In this document: piece after piece, positions 1 through 8,188 of the stretch
Numbering within the stretch: position 1 is the stretch's first letter
Layout of the letters: each line of letters opens with the position of its first letter
From: an uncultured Desulfobacterales bacterium
Lineage (GTDB): Bacteria > Desulfobacterota > Desulfobacteria > Desulfobacterales > G020354645
Reading direction: 5' to 3'
Assembly: GCA_947259865.1 (NCBI GenBank)
Contig: CAMYNZ010000027.1
Location: 1-16,675, forward strand
DNA length: 16,675 nucleotides
Notes under the pieces: model-generated
What the model was told of the DNA's origin: nothing
What the model saw: the letters and a program-made list of their open reading frames with translations, nothing else
Databases searched by the model: none
Translations under genes and position numbers: made by a program

Positions 1-51
1 CTAACCGAATATTGCGTCTTTACGGCGAGAGAAATCAGTGAAGGACTTATC

Positions 52-81
52 AAAAAAAAGGGGCTCCCTGGGAGCCCCTTT
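52..81 (-). terminator. Intrinsic terminator of cooS
   Basis: A perfect 9-bp inverted repeat (GGGGCTCCC, one-base centre, GGGAGCCCC at 60-78) has eight A on its left and TTT on its right. Read on the minus strand, the direction of cooS, it is a GC-rich hairpin followed by eight T, 37 bases after the cooS stop codon. The short T run on the other side could also give weak termination from the left. The structure is seen directly; its use as a terminator is inferred. Confidence 0.87.
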
Positions 82-117
82 CTCATTTGGTTTTTGTTGA
101 TTGTACCGGCGTTGGAG

Positions 118-2100
118 TTAGGCGGCATCCAAACCGAGTTTCTGACGATCAGCCATATCCATCAGGACTCGTTCACGGGCCTTATCGATACCCAGTGCCT
201 GTCTTTTCTTGTCGATATTGGCAAGCATCAAACGGGCGATTTCATACGGATCGGTGGCAAAGCCCCATTTACCAAAGCCGGATTCTTCAAGTTCTTCGAA
301 TAGATGTTTGTGAAACTTCGTGCCCTCGACGATCGGAAAGGTGACCCCAAATACCGTATAAACTCCGGAGGCCACGAAATACTGTCCGATACAGATGGCT
401 TTTTCACTCATATATTCCGGCGCTGCTCCGGCCACGGGCAGTTCGGCGATGCTGTCGCCCAACCCGCCGGTTTTGACCATTTCGGCACAGGCAATCAGGA
501 TCCGGCTGTTGTCCACACAGGCCCCGATACCCAGTACCGGCGGCATACCGACCGTTTCACAAACTTCTCTCAAACCGGGGCCCGCCAGGACCGCTGCTTC
601 CGGGCTCGTAAGACCGGCCTTTGCCAGAGCGATCTGTGAACACCCGGTCTGAACCACCAAAACATCATTTTTGATCAGTTCTTTAACCAGTTCTACGTGC
701 ACCCAGTCCTGTTTGACCCGCGGATTGGTGCATCCGACCACGCCGGCGACCCCCCGGATTCGGCCATTGATGATGTTGTCATTGAGAGGTTTGTAAGAAC
801 CCCTGAAGGTACCGCCGAGCATGTACTGGATGTACTCATGCGAAAAACCATGGACACCGGTGCTTTTGTTTTGCGGAATTTCAATGGATGCCGTGCGGTT
901 TTTAAAACGGGAGATGGCCTTTATCACGATTTCATCTGTGGTGCTTTTGGGATCGTGTTCATGGAATTCGAGATGCAGGGCACCCTCGATTTTGCAGCGC
1001 GGGTTGGTCGTGATGAGCGGCGTGCCGTAGCACTCGGCCACTTTAGCCAATCCTTGCTTGATGCACTGAACGTCCACGCAAAATGCATCCACTGCGCCGG
1101 TAACCAATATCGCCTCGGTTGACGAAAAGTTGCCGGCGTGGGGCACTCCGTGGCGAACGAACATTTCCAGACCCGAGCAACACATACCCACCAGATTTAA
1201 ACCTTTTGCACCGGCTTCCTGGGCCGCCTCGATAAGTGACGGTTCACTGGCAGAAGCGAGCATGGATTCGAACAGATTGGGTTCGTGTCCGTGAACGATG
1301 ATGTTGACCTGGTCTTCTTTCAGCACCCCCATGTCCGTTTCGATACTGACGGGAGATGGTGTCCCGAATAAAATATCGGATATTTCACTGGCCACCATGG
1401 ATCCGCCCCAGCCATCTGCCAGTGCGGTGCGGCTGGATTGTTTGGTAATGTTTTCATAGTGTTGATCAACACCTATGGCGGTTCGGTGCATCAGCTCCAT
1501 GATTTCCCGCATGGCACCCCGGGGGACAATGCCGTGTTTGCGCCAGGTTTCCAGTGTTTTTTCGGGAACGCGTTTGGCAAAAGGGATTTCACCCTCCACC
1601 TGAGTGTAGGTGCGCTCCAGTTCCTCGTAAAGATCCTGCGCAATCTCTTTGGTATTGCGTCCTTCAACCTCGATTCCGATGGAAGCAGCTACGGATTCAA
1701 GCTTGTGAACGTCTTTTATCTGATAATCCTGGATGTTACCGTTGATAACCTCGCGAAAAATATCGAGCATCACCATTCCGTGATCGGTATGGGCCGCGCT
1801 GCCGGCGGCGACCATGCGGCCAAAGTTGCGGGCCATAATCGTGTCGATCGTTGCCCCGCAGACACCGGTTTTGCCATAGGGATCTCTGGCATTCAGCCGA
1901 CAGGGGCCCATGGCACAGTGTTTACAGCAGGCCGAATCAGCGCCAATCGGACAGGCCTTCATGTTGGCGGCCCTGTCAAAAGCAAGCTCAACACCATCTC
2001 TGCGCGCCTTGACCAGCATCTGGGCTGTGGAGTCACAGATGGTTACATCTTTTGGCTCAGGTTCTTTTCTTTTGAGCGTTACAGTTTTCTTTTCTTCCAT
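118..2100 (-). CDS. cooS: Anaerobic Ni-Fe carbon monoxide dehydrogenase, catalytic subunit
   Basis: This 660-residue protein interconverts CO and CO2 with a low-potential acceptor, normally ferredoxin, as a cytoplasmic homodimer. All cluster ligands are visible with the spacing of the Rhodospirillum and Carboxydothermus enzymes. Cys50 and Cys58 form the inter-subunit D cluster; Cys59, 62, 67 and 81 form the B cluster. The Ni-Fe C cluster has His272, Cys308, Cys346, Cys457, Cys487 and Cys528. The acid-base residues His104 and about Lys567 are also present, so the enzyme should be active. The ATG has a strong AGGAGGT Shine-Dalgarno sequence 3 bases upstream. The gene is monocistronic, with a terminator after its stop and no cooF (ferredoxin), cooC (Ni insertion) or acetyl-CoA synthase gene beside it. 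Alternative: the CODH subunit of an acetyl-CoA pathway whose other genes lie elsewhere. Confidence 0.97.
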   Translation of the reverse strand: MEEKKTVTLKRKEPEPKDVTICDSTAQMLVKARRDGVELAFDRAANMKACPIGADSACCKHCAMGPCRLNARDPYGKTGVCGATIDTIMARNFGRMVAAGSAAHTDHGMVMLDIFREVINGNIQDYQIKDVHKLESVAASIGIEVEGRNTKEIAQDLYEELERTYTQVEGEIPFAKRVPEKTLETWRKHGIVPRGAMREIMELMHRTAIGVDQHYENITKQSSRTALADGWGGSMVASEISDILFGTPSPVSIETDMGVLKEDQVNIIVHGHEPNLFESMLASASEPSLIEAAQEAGAKGLNLVGMCCSGLEMFVRHGVPHAGNFSSTEAILVTGAVDAFCVDVQCIKQGLAKVAECYGTPLITTNPRCKIEGALHLEFHEHDPKSTTDEIVIKAISRFKNRTASIEIPQNKSTGVHGFSHEYIQYMLGGTFRGSYKPLNDNIINGRIRGVAGVVGCTNPRVKQDWVHVELVKELIKNDVLVVQTGCSQIALAKAGLTSPEAAVLAGPGLREVCETVGMPPVLGIGACVDNSRILIACAEMVKTGGLGDSIAELPVAGAAPEYMSEKAICIGQYFVASGVYTVFGVTFPIVEGTKFHKHLFEELEESGFGKWGFATDPYEIARLMLANIDKKRQALGIDKARERVLMDMADRQKLGLDAA

Positions 2101-2149
2101 ATTACCTCCTGGTGGAATAGCTAAATGTTAAATGGGTTCATTCACATTA

Positions 2150-2178
2150 ATTATACTGTTGCCGAAAGACTAAATTTG
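2150..2178 (-). promoter_or_regulatory. Candidate cooS promoter with a good -10 and poor -35
   Basis: On the minus strand a perfect TATAAT lies at 2155-2150, about 50 bases before the cooS ATG. The hexamer 17 bases further upstream, CAAATT at 2178-2173, barely resembles TTGACA. A good -10 with a poor -35 is typical of promoters that need an activator, and the palindrome at 2182-2204 is centred near -50 from the expected start. A second option is TTGACA at 2233-2228, whose matching -10 is weak; in that case the palindrome would sit over the start site. The hexamers are seen; promoter use is inferred. Confidence 0.35.
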
Positions 2179-2181
2179 TGC

Positions 2182-2204
2182 TTAATAGTAATGATTACTA
2201 ATAA
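2182..2204. promoter_or_regulatory. A/T-rich palindrome, candidate operator upstream of cooS
   Basis: The 15-base core TAGTAATGATTACTA (2186-2200) is a perfect palindrome around G2193. It extends three more pairs on each side after one mismatch, giving 10 of 11 pairs over 23 bases. The 7-1-7 layout resembles Fur/PerR-family boxes (consensus TGATAATNATTATCA), with two differences per half site. It does not match the CooA/CRP-type site expected of a classical CO regulator. It lies 82 bases from the cooS start and about 215 from the divergent gene, so cooS is the likelier target. The regulator is unknown. Confidence 0.4.
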
Positions 2205-2417
2205 CATTTAAAAAACTCTCAGGTTTTTGTCAAGAGATAAATAGATCCTTTGATGAAATATTATGGTTTTTCGCGAAGGTTAAGCACCGGGCCAGATTAA
2301 AATCTGATAGCAGAAAACGTGAGCGCTGTGTCAAATTGATGCATAAATTGATATTGTCCAACCGGAAACCGACTAACCCCTGCAGATAAAAAGCAAACTA
2401 TTATGATAGGACCTAGC

Positions 2418-4754
2418 ATGCCCAAAAAACCCAACATCGTAATTGTGACCGTGATATTTTTTTCCCTGTTATTTCACGTCCGGGGATCTTTTGCCGCCGA
2501 AGCAGACAAGATAGTCTCCCCGCCTGCAAAACCCAATCGTCTGATCCATGAGAAAAGCCCCTACCTGTTGCAGCACGCCTATAATCCGGTAGATTGGTAT
2601 CCCTGGGGCGACGAGGCTTTTGAAAAGGCACGCCGGGAGGACAAACCGATTCTGCTGTCTATCGGCTATTCCACCTGCCATTGGTGTCATGTCATGGAAA
2701 AGGAATCTTTTAGCAATCCGGAGATAGCGGCTGTCATGAATACCTATTTTGTATCCATAAAAGTCGACCGGGAAGAAAGGCCGGATCTGGATAAAATATA
2801 CATCACGGCTGTTAATGCCATAGCGGGATCGGCCGGATGGCCGTTGAATGTTTTTTTAACACCTGATTTAAAACCCTTCTACGGGGGCACATATTTCCCA
2901 CCGGTTCCAAAGTACGGCCTTCCAGCCTGGCCCGACCTGTTAAAACGTATTGCCGACGCCTGGCAGGATCCCGAACAGCGTCCCAAAATAGTGGCCTCGG
3001 GTCAGGCGCTATCAGACAATCTTGCCGGTTACTTCTCCTGGTCCGCCACGGAGGTCCCTCTTAATCCGGCGGTACTGGAGAAAGCGCAAGAAACGTATTC
3101 AACGGTTTATGATGAACGCTACGGCGGCTTCGGTGAGGCCCCCAAGTTTCCGTCACCGTCCATTCAGAATTTTCTTATGGCCGTGCATTATTTTACAAAA
3201 TATGACGACCGCAAAAGTCAACAGGGGCAAAGGGCGTTTGCGATGAATTCGTCTACCCTTCGGGCCATGGCTGAAGGAGGGATTTATGATCATATCGGCG
3301 GGGGATATCACCGCTATTCCACCGATGCCAAATGGCATGTTCCGCATTTTGAAAAGATGCTATATGACAATGCCCAGCTGCTGGTAAATTATCTGGACGC
3401 TTTTCTGATCAGCCGTGATGATTTTTTTGCCAGGGTGGCCCGGGAAATAGCAGATTATGTGTTACGCGACATGACCCATCCCGCAGGCGGATTTTATTCG
3501 GCCGAAGATGCCGACAGCTTACCGGCCGGGTCGCAGGACAGCCCCAACGACTATTCAGCCAACGAAAAGGCCGAAGGTGCCTTCTATGTATGGGAGCTAA
3601 AAGAAATAAACGCGATTTTAGACCCATCGTCAGCCGCCATATTTGCCTACCGGTATGGTGTTTTAGCCGACGGGAATGCCGAACGGGATCCTCTTGGTGA
3701 ATTTAACGCTAAAAATATTCTATATCTTGCCCATACCCTTGATGAAACCGCTGCAGAATTCGGCAAATCCAAAAAGGAGGTCCTGCAGCTGCTGGCTGCG
3801 GCCCGCAGCAAGCTGTTTACGGTCAGGTCAAAAAGACCACGGCCGTATCTGGACGATAAGATCCTGACTTCCTGGAACGGTCTTATGATCAGCGGGTTGT
3901 CCAGGGCCTATCAGGTGCTGGGAGATGAAAAGTATCTATCAGCAGCCGTGAAATCGGCAAAATTTATCCAAACACATCTTTATAATGCCCAATCAAAACA
4001 GCTATTTCGACGCTGGCGCCAGTCCGAATCAAAAATACCCGGTATGGCAAGTGATTATGCCTTTTTGATCCATGGGTTGATTGATCTATATGAAGCCGAC
4101 TTTAATCCGGTATGGCTCGATTGGGCCATTGAACTGGCAGATGAACAGATACGACTTTTTTATGATTCGGACCATGGCGGATTTTTTATGACCCGTGCCA
4201 AACACGACCAGAATTTTAGCATGCGCGTAAAGGAGGATTCAGACAGCGTCATTCCTTCTGCCGGTTCGATGTCCGTATTGAATTTTTTGCGTCTGTCACG
4301 TTACACGGATAAACGTCAGTATGCACCCATCGCCGAAAAAACCATGAAGACGGTTTTGGCGCGCCTCCAGGAGCATCCCACATCGGCTCCCAAAATGCTG
4401 ACGGCCCTGATCGTCTCGCTCAGCAAACCCATCGAGGTTGTTATCGCCGGCGATCGAAAAAGTGAGGATACACGCCGGTTGCTAAAAACCGCCCACTCAT
4501 TTTATAATCCGGCCAAAATCGTACTGCTGGTGGACAATGCCGCAACTCGAAAAATGCTGGCCGCCAATCTTCCATTTATCGCATTTATTAAAACCGTAAA
4601 CGGAAAAGCGGCAGCCTATGTTTGCACCGAGCGCAGCTGCAGTTTGCCGGTCACCGATGCCGACGCACTGGCTGAGATGCTGGCATCTGCGCCGCAAAAA
4701 TCCGGCAATGTCCGGCCCCCGGCAAAAAACGTACCCTTGTCAACAGAACCGTAA
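2418..4754 (+). CDS. Secreted DUF255 (YyaL/SSP411-type) thioredoxin-fold protein
   Basis: The protein belongs to the DUF255/YyaL/spermatogenesis-associated protein 20 family: a thioredoxin-like N-terminal domain followed by a six-hairpin glycosidase-like alpha/alpha barrel. The family hallmark [14 protein letters not shown] carries the CxxC pair (Cys87 and Cys90 from this start), preceded by the [20 protein letters not shown] signature. The barrel region includes [21 protein letters not shown] chose the ATG at 2418 because AGGA lies 6 bases before it; the in-frame ATG at 2403, five codons earlier, has no Shine-Dalgarno sequence. Either start gives a Lys-Lys n-region, a hydrophobic stretch and an SFAA cleavage-like site, so export is predicted, whereas most family members are cytoplasmic. 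It has 778 residues against roughly 680 usual; the signal peptide and a Pro-rich tail explain part of the excess. Biochemical function is not settled for the family. Confidence 0.93.
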   Translation: MPKKPNIVIVTVIFFSLLFHVRGSFAAEADKIVSPPAKPNRLIHEKSPYLLQHAYNPVDWYPWGDEAFEKARREDKPILLSIGYSTCHWCHVMEKESFSNPEIAAVMNTYFVSIKVDREERPDLDKIYITAVNAIAGSAGWPLNVFLTPDLKPFYGGTYFPPVPKYGLPAWPDLLKRIADAWQDPEQRPKIVASGQALSDNLAGYFSWSATEVPLNPAVLEKAQETYSTVYDERYGGFGEAPKFPSPSIQNFLMAVHYFTKYDDRKSQQGQRAFAMNSSTLRAMAEGGIYDHIGGGYHRYSTDAKWHVPHFEKMLYDNAQLLVNYLDAFLISRDDFFARVAREIADYVLRDMTHPAGGFYSAEDADSLPAGSQDSPNDYSANEKAEGAFYVWELKEINAILDPSSAAIFAYRYGVLADGNAERDPLGEFNAKNILYLAHTLDETAAEFGKSKKEVLQLLAAARSKLFTVRSKRPRPYLDDKILTSWNGLMISGLSRAYQVLGDEKYLSAAVKSAKFIQTHLYNAQSKQLFRRWRQSESKIPGMASDYAFLIHGLIDLYEADFNPVWLDWAIELADEQIRLFYDSDHGGFFMTRAKHDQNFSMRVKEDSDSVIPSAGSMSVLNFLRLSRYTDKRQYAPIAEKTMKTVLARLQEHPTSAPKMLTALIVSLSKPIEVVIAGDRKSEDTRRLLKTAHSFYNPAKIVLLVDNAATRKMLAANLPFIAFIKTVNGKAAAYVCTERSCSLPVTDADALAEMLASAPQKSGNVRPPAKNVPLSTEP

Positions 4755-4908
4755 TCCGCACGGGTCAAGGAGCGCCCGAACTTGGAAAATATCTCTTTTA
4801 AACCGTGCGTCTGCCATAGGTGAGAATCACCCGGTTCATAACCAAACAACCTTGCGTTTTGCAGGGCAAGAAATTATCATTGAAAGAACCGCAATTTTGT
4901 AATAACGG

Positions 4909-4914
4909 TATAAT
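4909..4914 (+). promoter_or_regulatory. Candidate -10 element for the glutaredoxin-FTR operon
   Basis: A perfect TATAAT lies 61 bases before the glutaredoxin start. No good -35 is seen at 16-18 bases; TTGAAA at 4880-4885 is 23 bases away, which is too far. The preceding gap from 4755 holds weak inverted repeats, including GGTGA/TCACC near 4819-4831 flanked by AACCG/CGGTT, but no terminator with a T run. An activator-dependent promoter is possible. Confidence 0.35.
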
Positions 4915-4975
4915 CGTATTTTGTCTCTAAATGTGTTACCGGGGGTGGCCACAATCCGCAGAAAGGATAATCAAT

Positions 4976-5233
4976 ATGTCTGATGAAAAACCTATTAAGA
5001 TTTTCTCACTGAGTACCTGCAGCCATTGCAAATCAACCAAGAAATTGTTAAACGAATGCACCGTTCAATATGATTTTGTGGATGTGGATCTGCTGGAAGG
5101 CGATGAAAGGAGAGCCATCCTTGAGGATGTAAAAAAATTAAACCCCAAATGCTCTTTCCCGACCATAATAATCGGTGAAAAAGTTATCGTGGGCTACAAG
5201 GAAAAAGATATCAAGGAGGCGCTGGGTCTATAA
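4976..5233 (+). CDS. Glutaredoxin-like / NrdH-type redoxin
   Basis: This 85-residue thioredoxin-fold protein shuttles electrons by thiol-disulfide exchange. The dithiol active site is TCSHC (Cys15 and Cys18), after the beta strand IKIFSLS. The cis-proline motif is SFPTIII, followed by the glycine turn of KVIVGYKEKDI, the usual layout for glutaredoxins of this size. The reading frame is open back to 4931, but the ATG at 4976 has GAAAGGA about 8 bases upstream and begins just before the fold, so it is preferred. Its stop overlaps the start of the FTR gene in TAATG, so the two are translationally coupled. Pairing with FTR suggests that it is reduced by ferredoxin through FTR, not by glutathione; this is inferred. 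Confidence 0.88.
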   Translation: MSDEKPIKIFSLSTCSHCKSTKKLLNECTVQYDFVDVDLLEGDERRAILEDVKKLNPKCSFPTIIIGEKVIVGYKEKDIKEALGL

Positions 5234-5559
5234 TGGATTCGCAAGAGCTTTACGAAAGGATGAAAAAGGTGCAGGAACCCAAGGGTTATTATTTCAACCA
5301 GGACAAAGAAAGAACCTTTGAACTTCTGGAGGCCCTCATTACCAATAAAGAGCGCTATGGATATATGGGATGCCCATGCAGGCTGGTGTCCGGAGACCGT
5401 GAGCATGACCGGGATATTATTTGCCCCTGTGAATACAGTATTCCGGACATTGAAGAATACGGCAGCTGTTATTGCAATCTTTATGTCTCAAAGGAATGGA
5501 ACCAGGAAAAAATACTCCATGCGTATGTGCCGGAAAGGAGACCGCCGGAAAAATACTGA
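5233..5559 (+). CDS. Ferredoxin-thioredoxin reductase, catalytic beta subunit
   Basis: This 108-residue protein is the [4Fe-4S] catalytic chain of ferredoxin:thioredoxin reductase, which reduces a redoxin disulfide with electrons from ferredoxin. The family pattern CPC, CPC, CxC is complete: Cys47/49, Cys64/66 and Cys79/81. By analogy with the cyanobacterial enzyme, Cys49 and Cys81 form the redox disulfide and the other four bind the cluster. No variable (alpha) subunit is present, which is usual outside oxygenic phototrophs. AAGGAGG lies 13 bases before the ATG, inside the glutaredoxin gene, and the start overlaps the glutaredoxin stop by one base. The stop codon directly abuts the last base of the convergent nqrF gene. 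Confidence 0.92.
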   Translation: MDSQELYERMKKVQEPKGYYFNQDKERTFELLEALITNKERYGYMGCPCRLVSGDREHDRDIICPCEYSIPDIEEYGSCYCNLYVSKEWNQEKILHAYVPERRPPEKY

Positions 5560-6783
5560 TTATCCGAACTCATCGTATAGTATCATTTCCGGCTCGACGC
5601 CCAGGCTGTCGAGCATTTTTTTAACGGCGTCCAGCATCAACGGCGGTCCACACAGATAATATTCGATTTCCGTGGGATCTTCATGGTCTGCCAGATAACG
5701 GTCATAGGCCGCCTGGTGGATAAAACCGGTCAGTCCCTCCCAATTATCTGCGGGCTGCGGGTCCGAGAGCGCCACATGGTATGAAAAATTCTCATAATTT
5801 TTTTCCAGTGCCCGGAACTCTTCGTCATAAAACATTTCCTTTTTCGACCGTGCACCATACCAAAACGTTATTGGGCGCCGGGTTTTCTCGATCAGCAGTT
5901 GGCTGAAAATATGGCTTCGCAACGGTGCCATACCGGCCCCGCCGCCGATAAAGCACATTTCACGACCACTATCCTTCACAAAAAAATCTCCAAAAGGACC
6001 GCTTAATGTGACCCTGTCTCCCGGTTTCAACGTAAACAGGTAGGAAGATGCCACCCCCGGCGGAATATCAGTTTCTCCCGGTGGGGGTGTGGCAATCCGG
6101 ATCGTGAAGCGCAATTCTTTTTCTTCCGGCGTGCTTGCCAGGGAATAGGCTCTGTAAACCGGGTCCTCGGCGCGTGCCCGGAACCCCCAAAAATCAAACT
6201 GATCCCATACCTTGCGGTAGGTTTCTTCCACTACAATCTCGTCATAGGCGCGCTCGTACTTCGGGATATCAATCTGGACATAGGCTCCGGCTCGGAAGTC
6301 CAATTTTTCACCGGGGTCGAGTTTTAGCCGCAATTCTTTGATAAACGAGGCCACGTTGCGGTTGGATACCACCGTCCCATTGTATTTGCGGATGTTAAAA
6401 ATTTCGTCTGGAATTCGAATTTTCATATCCTCTTTTACTTTGAGTTGGCAGGACAGCCGTACGTTCTCCTTTTTTTCTCTGCGGTTTAGATGGGCCAATT
6501 CGGTGGGTAAGATATCTCTACCACCGTCCTCGACCTGACATTTGCACAATGCGCAACTGCCCTTGCCGCCGCAGGCCGAAGGTAGCAGAATATTGTTCTG
6601 ATTGAGTGCGGAAAGAAGGGTGACACCGGTAGATGTCCGGATTGTTCTATCCGGATCCTCATTAATAATGATTGTGCGCTCCCCCTTGGTCACAACTTTG
6701 GCTTCGACAAGCAAAATTATGCCAACCAGGAGGGCAATCACACCCGAAAATACGATCAAACTGATGATATATACATCAATCAA
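5560..6783 (-). CDS. nqrF: Na+-NQR subunit F, NADH dehydrogenase (FAD, [2Fe-2S])
   Basis: NqrF is the electron entry point of the Na+-pumping NADH:quinone oxidoreductase: NADH reduces its FAD, then a [2Fe-2S] cluster. An N-terminal membrane anchor spans about residues 4-26. A plant-type ferredoxin domain follows with Cys71, 77, 80 and 112, one residue offset from the Vibrio cluster. The FAD motif RAYSLAST, the nucleotide motif GGGAGMAPLRS, YYLCGPPLM and the C-terminal YDEFG are all present. I place the start at TTG 6783, seven bases after GGGAGG, giving 407 residues, close to the roughly 408 usual. The ATG at 6825 would add 14 polar residues before the anchor and has no Shine-Dalgarno sequence. 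It is the last gene of the operon, 48 bases after nqrE. Confidence 0.96.
   Translation of the reverse strand: MIDVYIISLIVFSGVIALLVGIILLVEAKVVTKGERTIIINEDPDRTIRTSTGVTLLSALNQNNILLPSACGGKGSCALCKCQVEDGGRDILPTELAHLNRREKKENVRLSCQLKVKEDMKIRIPDEIFNIRKYNGTVVSNRNVASFIKELRLKLDPGEKLDFRAGAYVQIDIPKYERAYDEIVVEETYRKVWDQFDFWGFRARAEDPVYRAYSLASTPEEKELRFTIRIATPPPGETDIPPGVASSYLFTLKPGDRVTLSGPFGDFFVKDSGREMCFIGGGAGMAPLRSHIFSQLLIEKTRRPITFWYGARSKKEMFYDEEFRALEKNYENFSYHVALSDPQPADNWEGLTGFIHQAAYDRYLADHEDPTEIEYYLCGPPLMLDAVKKMLDSLGVEPEMILYDEFG
5592..5622 (+). terminator. Intrinsic terminator of the glutaredoxin-FTR operon, inside nqrF
   Basis: GCTCGAC (5592-5598), a 9-base loop and GTCGAGC (5608-5614) form a perfect 7-bp stem, followed by A and seven T. 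It sits 33 bases past the FTR stop in the plus direction, as expected of a terminator. The same bases encode the KKMLDSLGVEP stretch near the C-terminus of NqrF on the other strand, so the coding sequence doubles as a terminator for the opposing operon. Confidence 0.7.
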
Positions 6784-6831
6784 TTCACAGCCTCCCACAC
6801 GATCGAAAATATTGTATTCATACAAAAGATC

Positions 6832-7440
6832 TTATATTGAAACGCCGGCAAAAAGCATAAACCCGATGGCCATCAATCCGGTTACGATGATGTTAATTCC
6901 GAAGCCCTGGAGCCCCAGCGGAACATCGGCATATCTGAGCTTTTTTTGGATGGCTGCCATCACAATGATGGCCAGGGCCCAACCGGCACCGGATCCCATG
7001 CCATAGACCACCGATTCGCTAAAGGTGTAATCGCGTTCAACCATGAACAGGGATGCCCCCAGAATAGCACAGTTGACGGTAATCAGCGGCAGAAAAACGC
7101 CCAGGGCCGCGTAGAGGGCAGGTGAGTACCGATCGATTACCATTTCTACGGCCTGCACCATGGCGGCTATAACGGCTATAAACAGGACCAGTTTCAGAAA
7201 AGTGAGATTCACCCCCGCAAACCCTGCCCATGCAAGGGCTCCGGGCGCCAGCAGGAAGGTATACACCAGCCAGTTGACCGGAGTGGTTATGGTCAGAACA
7301 AAGATTACGGCAATTCCGAGTCCGGTTGCCGTCTGCATGTTTTTGGATACCGCCAGAAAGGAACACATCCCCAAAAAATAGGCCAGCAAGATGTTGCCGA
7401 CAAATACGGAATCCAGTGCGATATTGATCAAATTGTTCAT
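6832..7440 (-). CDS. nqrE: Na+-NQR subunit E, integral membrane
   Basis: This 202-residue polytopic membrane protein is homologous to RnfA. With NqrD it forms an inverted pair of membrane subunits that carry electrons across the membrane and couple this to Na+ movement. The half-site cysteines that share an intramembrane [2Fe-2S] with NqrD are visible in [11 protein letters not shown] (Cys26) and TVNCAILG (Cys124). About six hydrophobic helices fill the chain. Length matches the family (about 198). It begins 15 bases after the nqrD stop; only a weak AAGG lies upstream, so translation may depend on coupling. It ends 48 bases before the nqrF TTG. Confidence 0.96.
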   Translation of the reverse strand: MNNLINIALDSVFVGNILLAYFLGMCSFLAVSKNMQTATGLGIAVIFVLTITTPVNWLVYTFLLAPGALAWAGFAGVNLTFLKLVLFIAVIAAMVQAVEMVIDRYSPALYAALGVFLPLITVNCAILGASLFMVERDYTFSESVVYGMGSGAGWALAIIVMAAIQKKLRYADVPLGLQGFGINIIVTGLMAIGFMLFAGVSI

Positions 7441-7455
7441 CTATCTAATACAGCC

Positions 7456-8103
7456 TTATTCTTTTCTTAACACACTATTTTCAAGCCAGACAAACAGACC
7501 GATAATGATAAAGGCACCGGGAGCAAGCAGCATAATCCCCATGTTCTCATATCCGGCATCATAAAACGCCCGGGGGATCACCGCATAGCCCCATAGTTTG
7601 CCGGACCCCAGAAGTTCCCGGAAAAACGCTACCCCTATCAGAATAGAACTGTACCCCACGCCATTGGCGATACCATCCATAAAGGATCTAAACGGCGGGT
7701 TGGTCAGGGCATAGCCTTCTGCTCGGCCGAGAACGATACAGTTGGTAATGATCAAACCGACGAAAACAGACAGCTGCTTGCTGATATCATAAAGGAATGC
7801 TTTGAGCACCTCATCCGCCAGTATGACCAGCGTGGCAATAACCCCTACTTCGACAATGATGCGAATATTTCTGGGGATCATATTGCGCATCAGGGAAATG
7901 GCCAAACTGGAAAAAGCGACCACCACTGTCAACGCCAGGCTCATGACAATAGCGGTCTTTAATTGCACCGTAACGGCCAGGGCCGAGCAAATACCCAGGA
8001 TTTGCTTTGATATCGGATTGGCCTCCCACAATGCCTTGACAATTTCTTTATAGGATTTGGTACGTCGAATAATCGTCCATGGCCGTATCAGGGTTCCGTT
8101 CAT
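7456..8103 (-). CDS. nqrD: Na+-NQR subunit D, integral membrane
   Basis: This membrane subunit, homologous to RnfE and partner of NqrE, has about six hydrophobic segments. The cluster cysteines are seen in QILGICSALAV (Cys39) and GLIITNCIVLG, matching the NqrD half of the shared intramembrane [2Fe-2S]. The loop GRAEGYALTNPP, typical of NqrD/RnfE, is present. I prefer the ATG at 8103, with AAGGTG 5-6 bases upstream, giving 215 residues; the in-frame ATG at 8118 would add five residues and has no clear ribosome site. The gap to nqrC (8104-8188) is the longest in the operon and shows no strong structure. Confidence 0.95.
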   Translation of the reverse strand: MNGTLIRPWTIIRRTKSYKEIVKALWEANPISKQILGICSALAVTVQLKTAIVMSLALTVVVAFSSLAISLMRNMIPRNIRIIVEVGVIATLVILADEVLKAFLYDISKQLSVFVGLIITNCIVLGRAEGYALTNPPFRSFMDGIANGVGYSSILIGVAFFRELLGSGKLWGYAVIPRAFYDAGYENMGIMLLAPGAFIIIGLFVWLENSVLRKE

Positions 8104-8188
8104 TTTAACACCTTGCATTTTAAGATCTCAGCTACAATGGAATGCTTCACGGGGGCTTGATTGGGATACTTTGCCGGGTTTGCGGCTA

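Noticed and set aside
94..303. Short plus-strand frame running from the left edge through the terminator into cooS antisense
   Set aside because: It reads through the terminator hairpin and the end of cooS, with no ribosome site or recognisable protein.
1438..2124. 228-codon open frame opposite cooS
   Set aside because: It is antisense to the cluster-ligand region of an unmistakable cooS and has no family resemblance or ribosome site.
2228..2233. Minus-strand TTGACA as the main cooS promoter
   Set aside because: The -10 at the right spacing (TAAATG) is weak; kept only as an alternative to the TATAAT at 2150-2155.
2293..2306. CAGATT/AATCTG inverted repeat upstream of the DUF255 gene as an operator
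   Set aside because: It is short, has a two-base spacer and no supporting promoter, and could easily arise by chance in A/T-rich sequence.
4757..4809. CGCACGG/CCGTGCG inverted repeat after the DUF255 gene as a terminator
   Set aside because: The loop is about 39 bases and no T run follows the right arm.
6784..6825. ATG at 6825 as the nqrF start
   Set aside because: No ribosome site; it would place 14 extra polar residues before the anchor, and the TTG at 6783 has GGGAGG and gives the family length.
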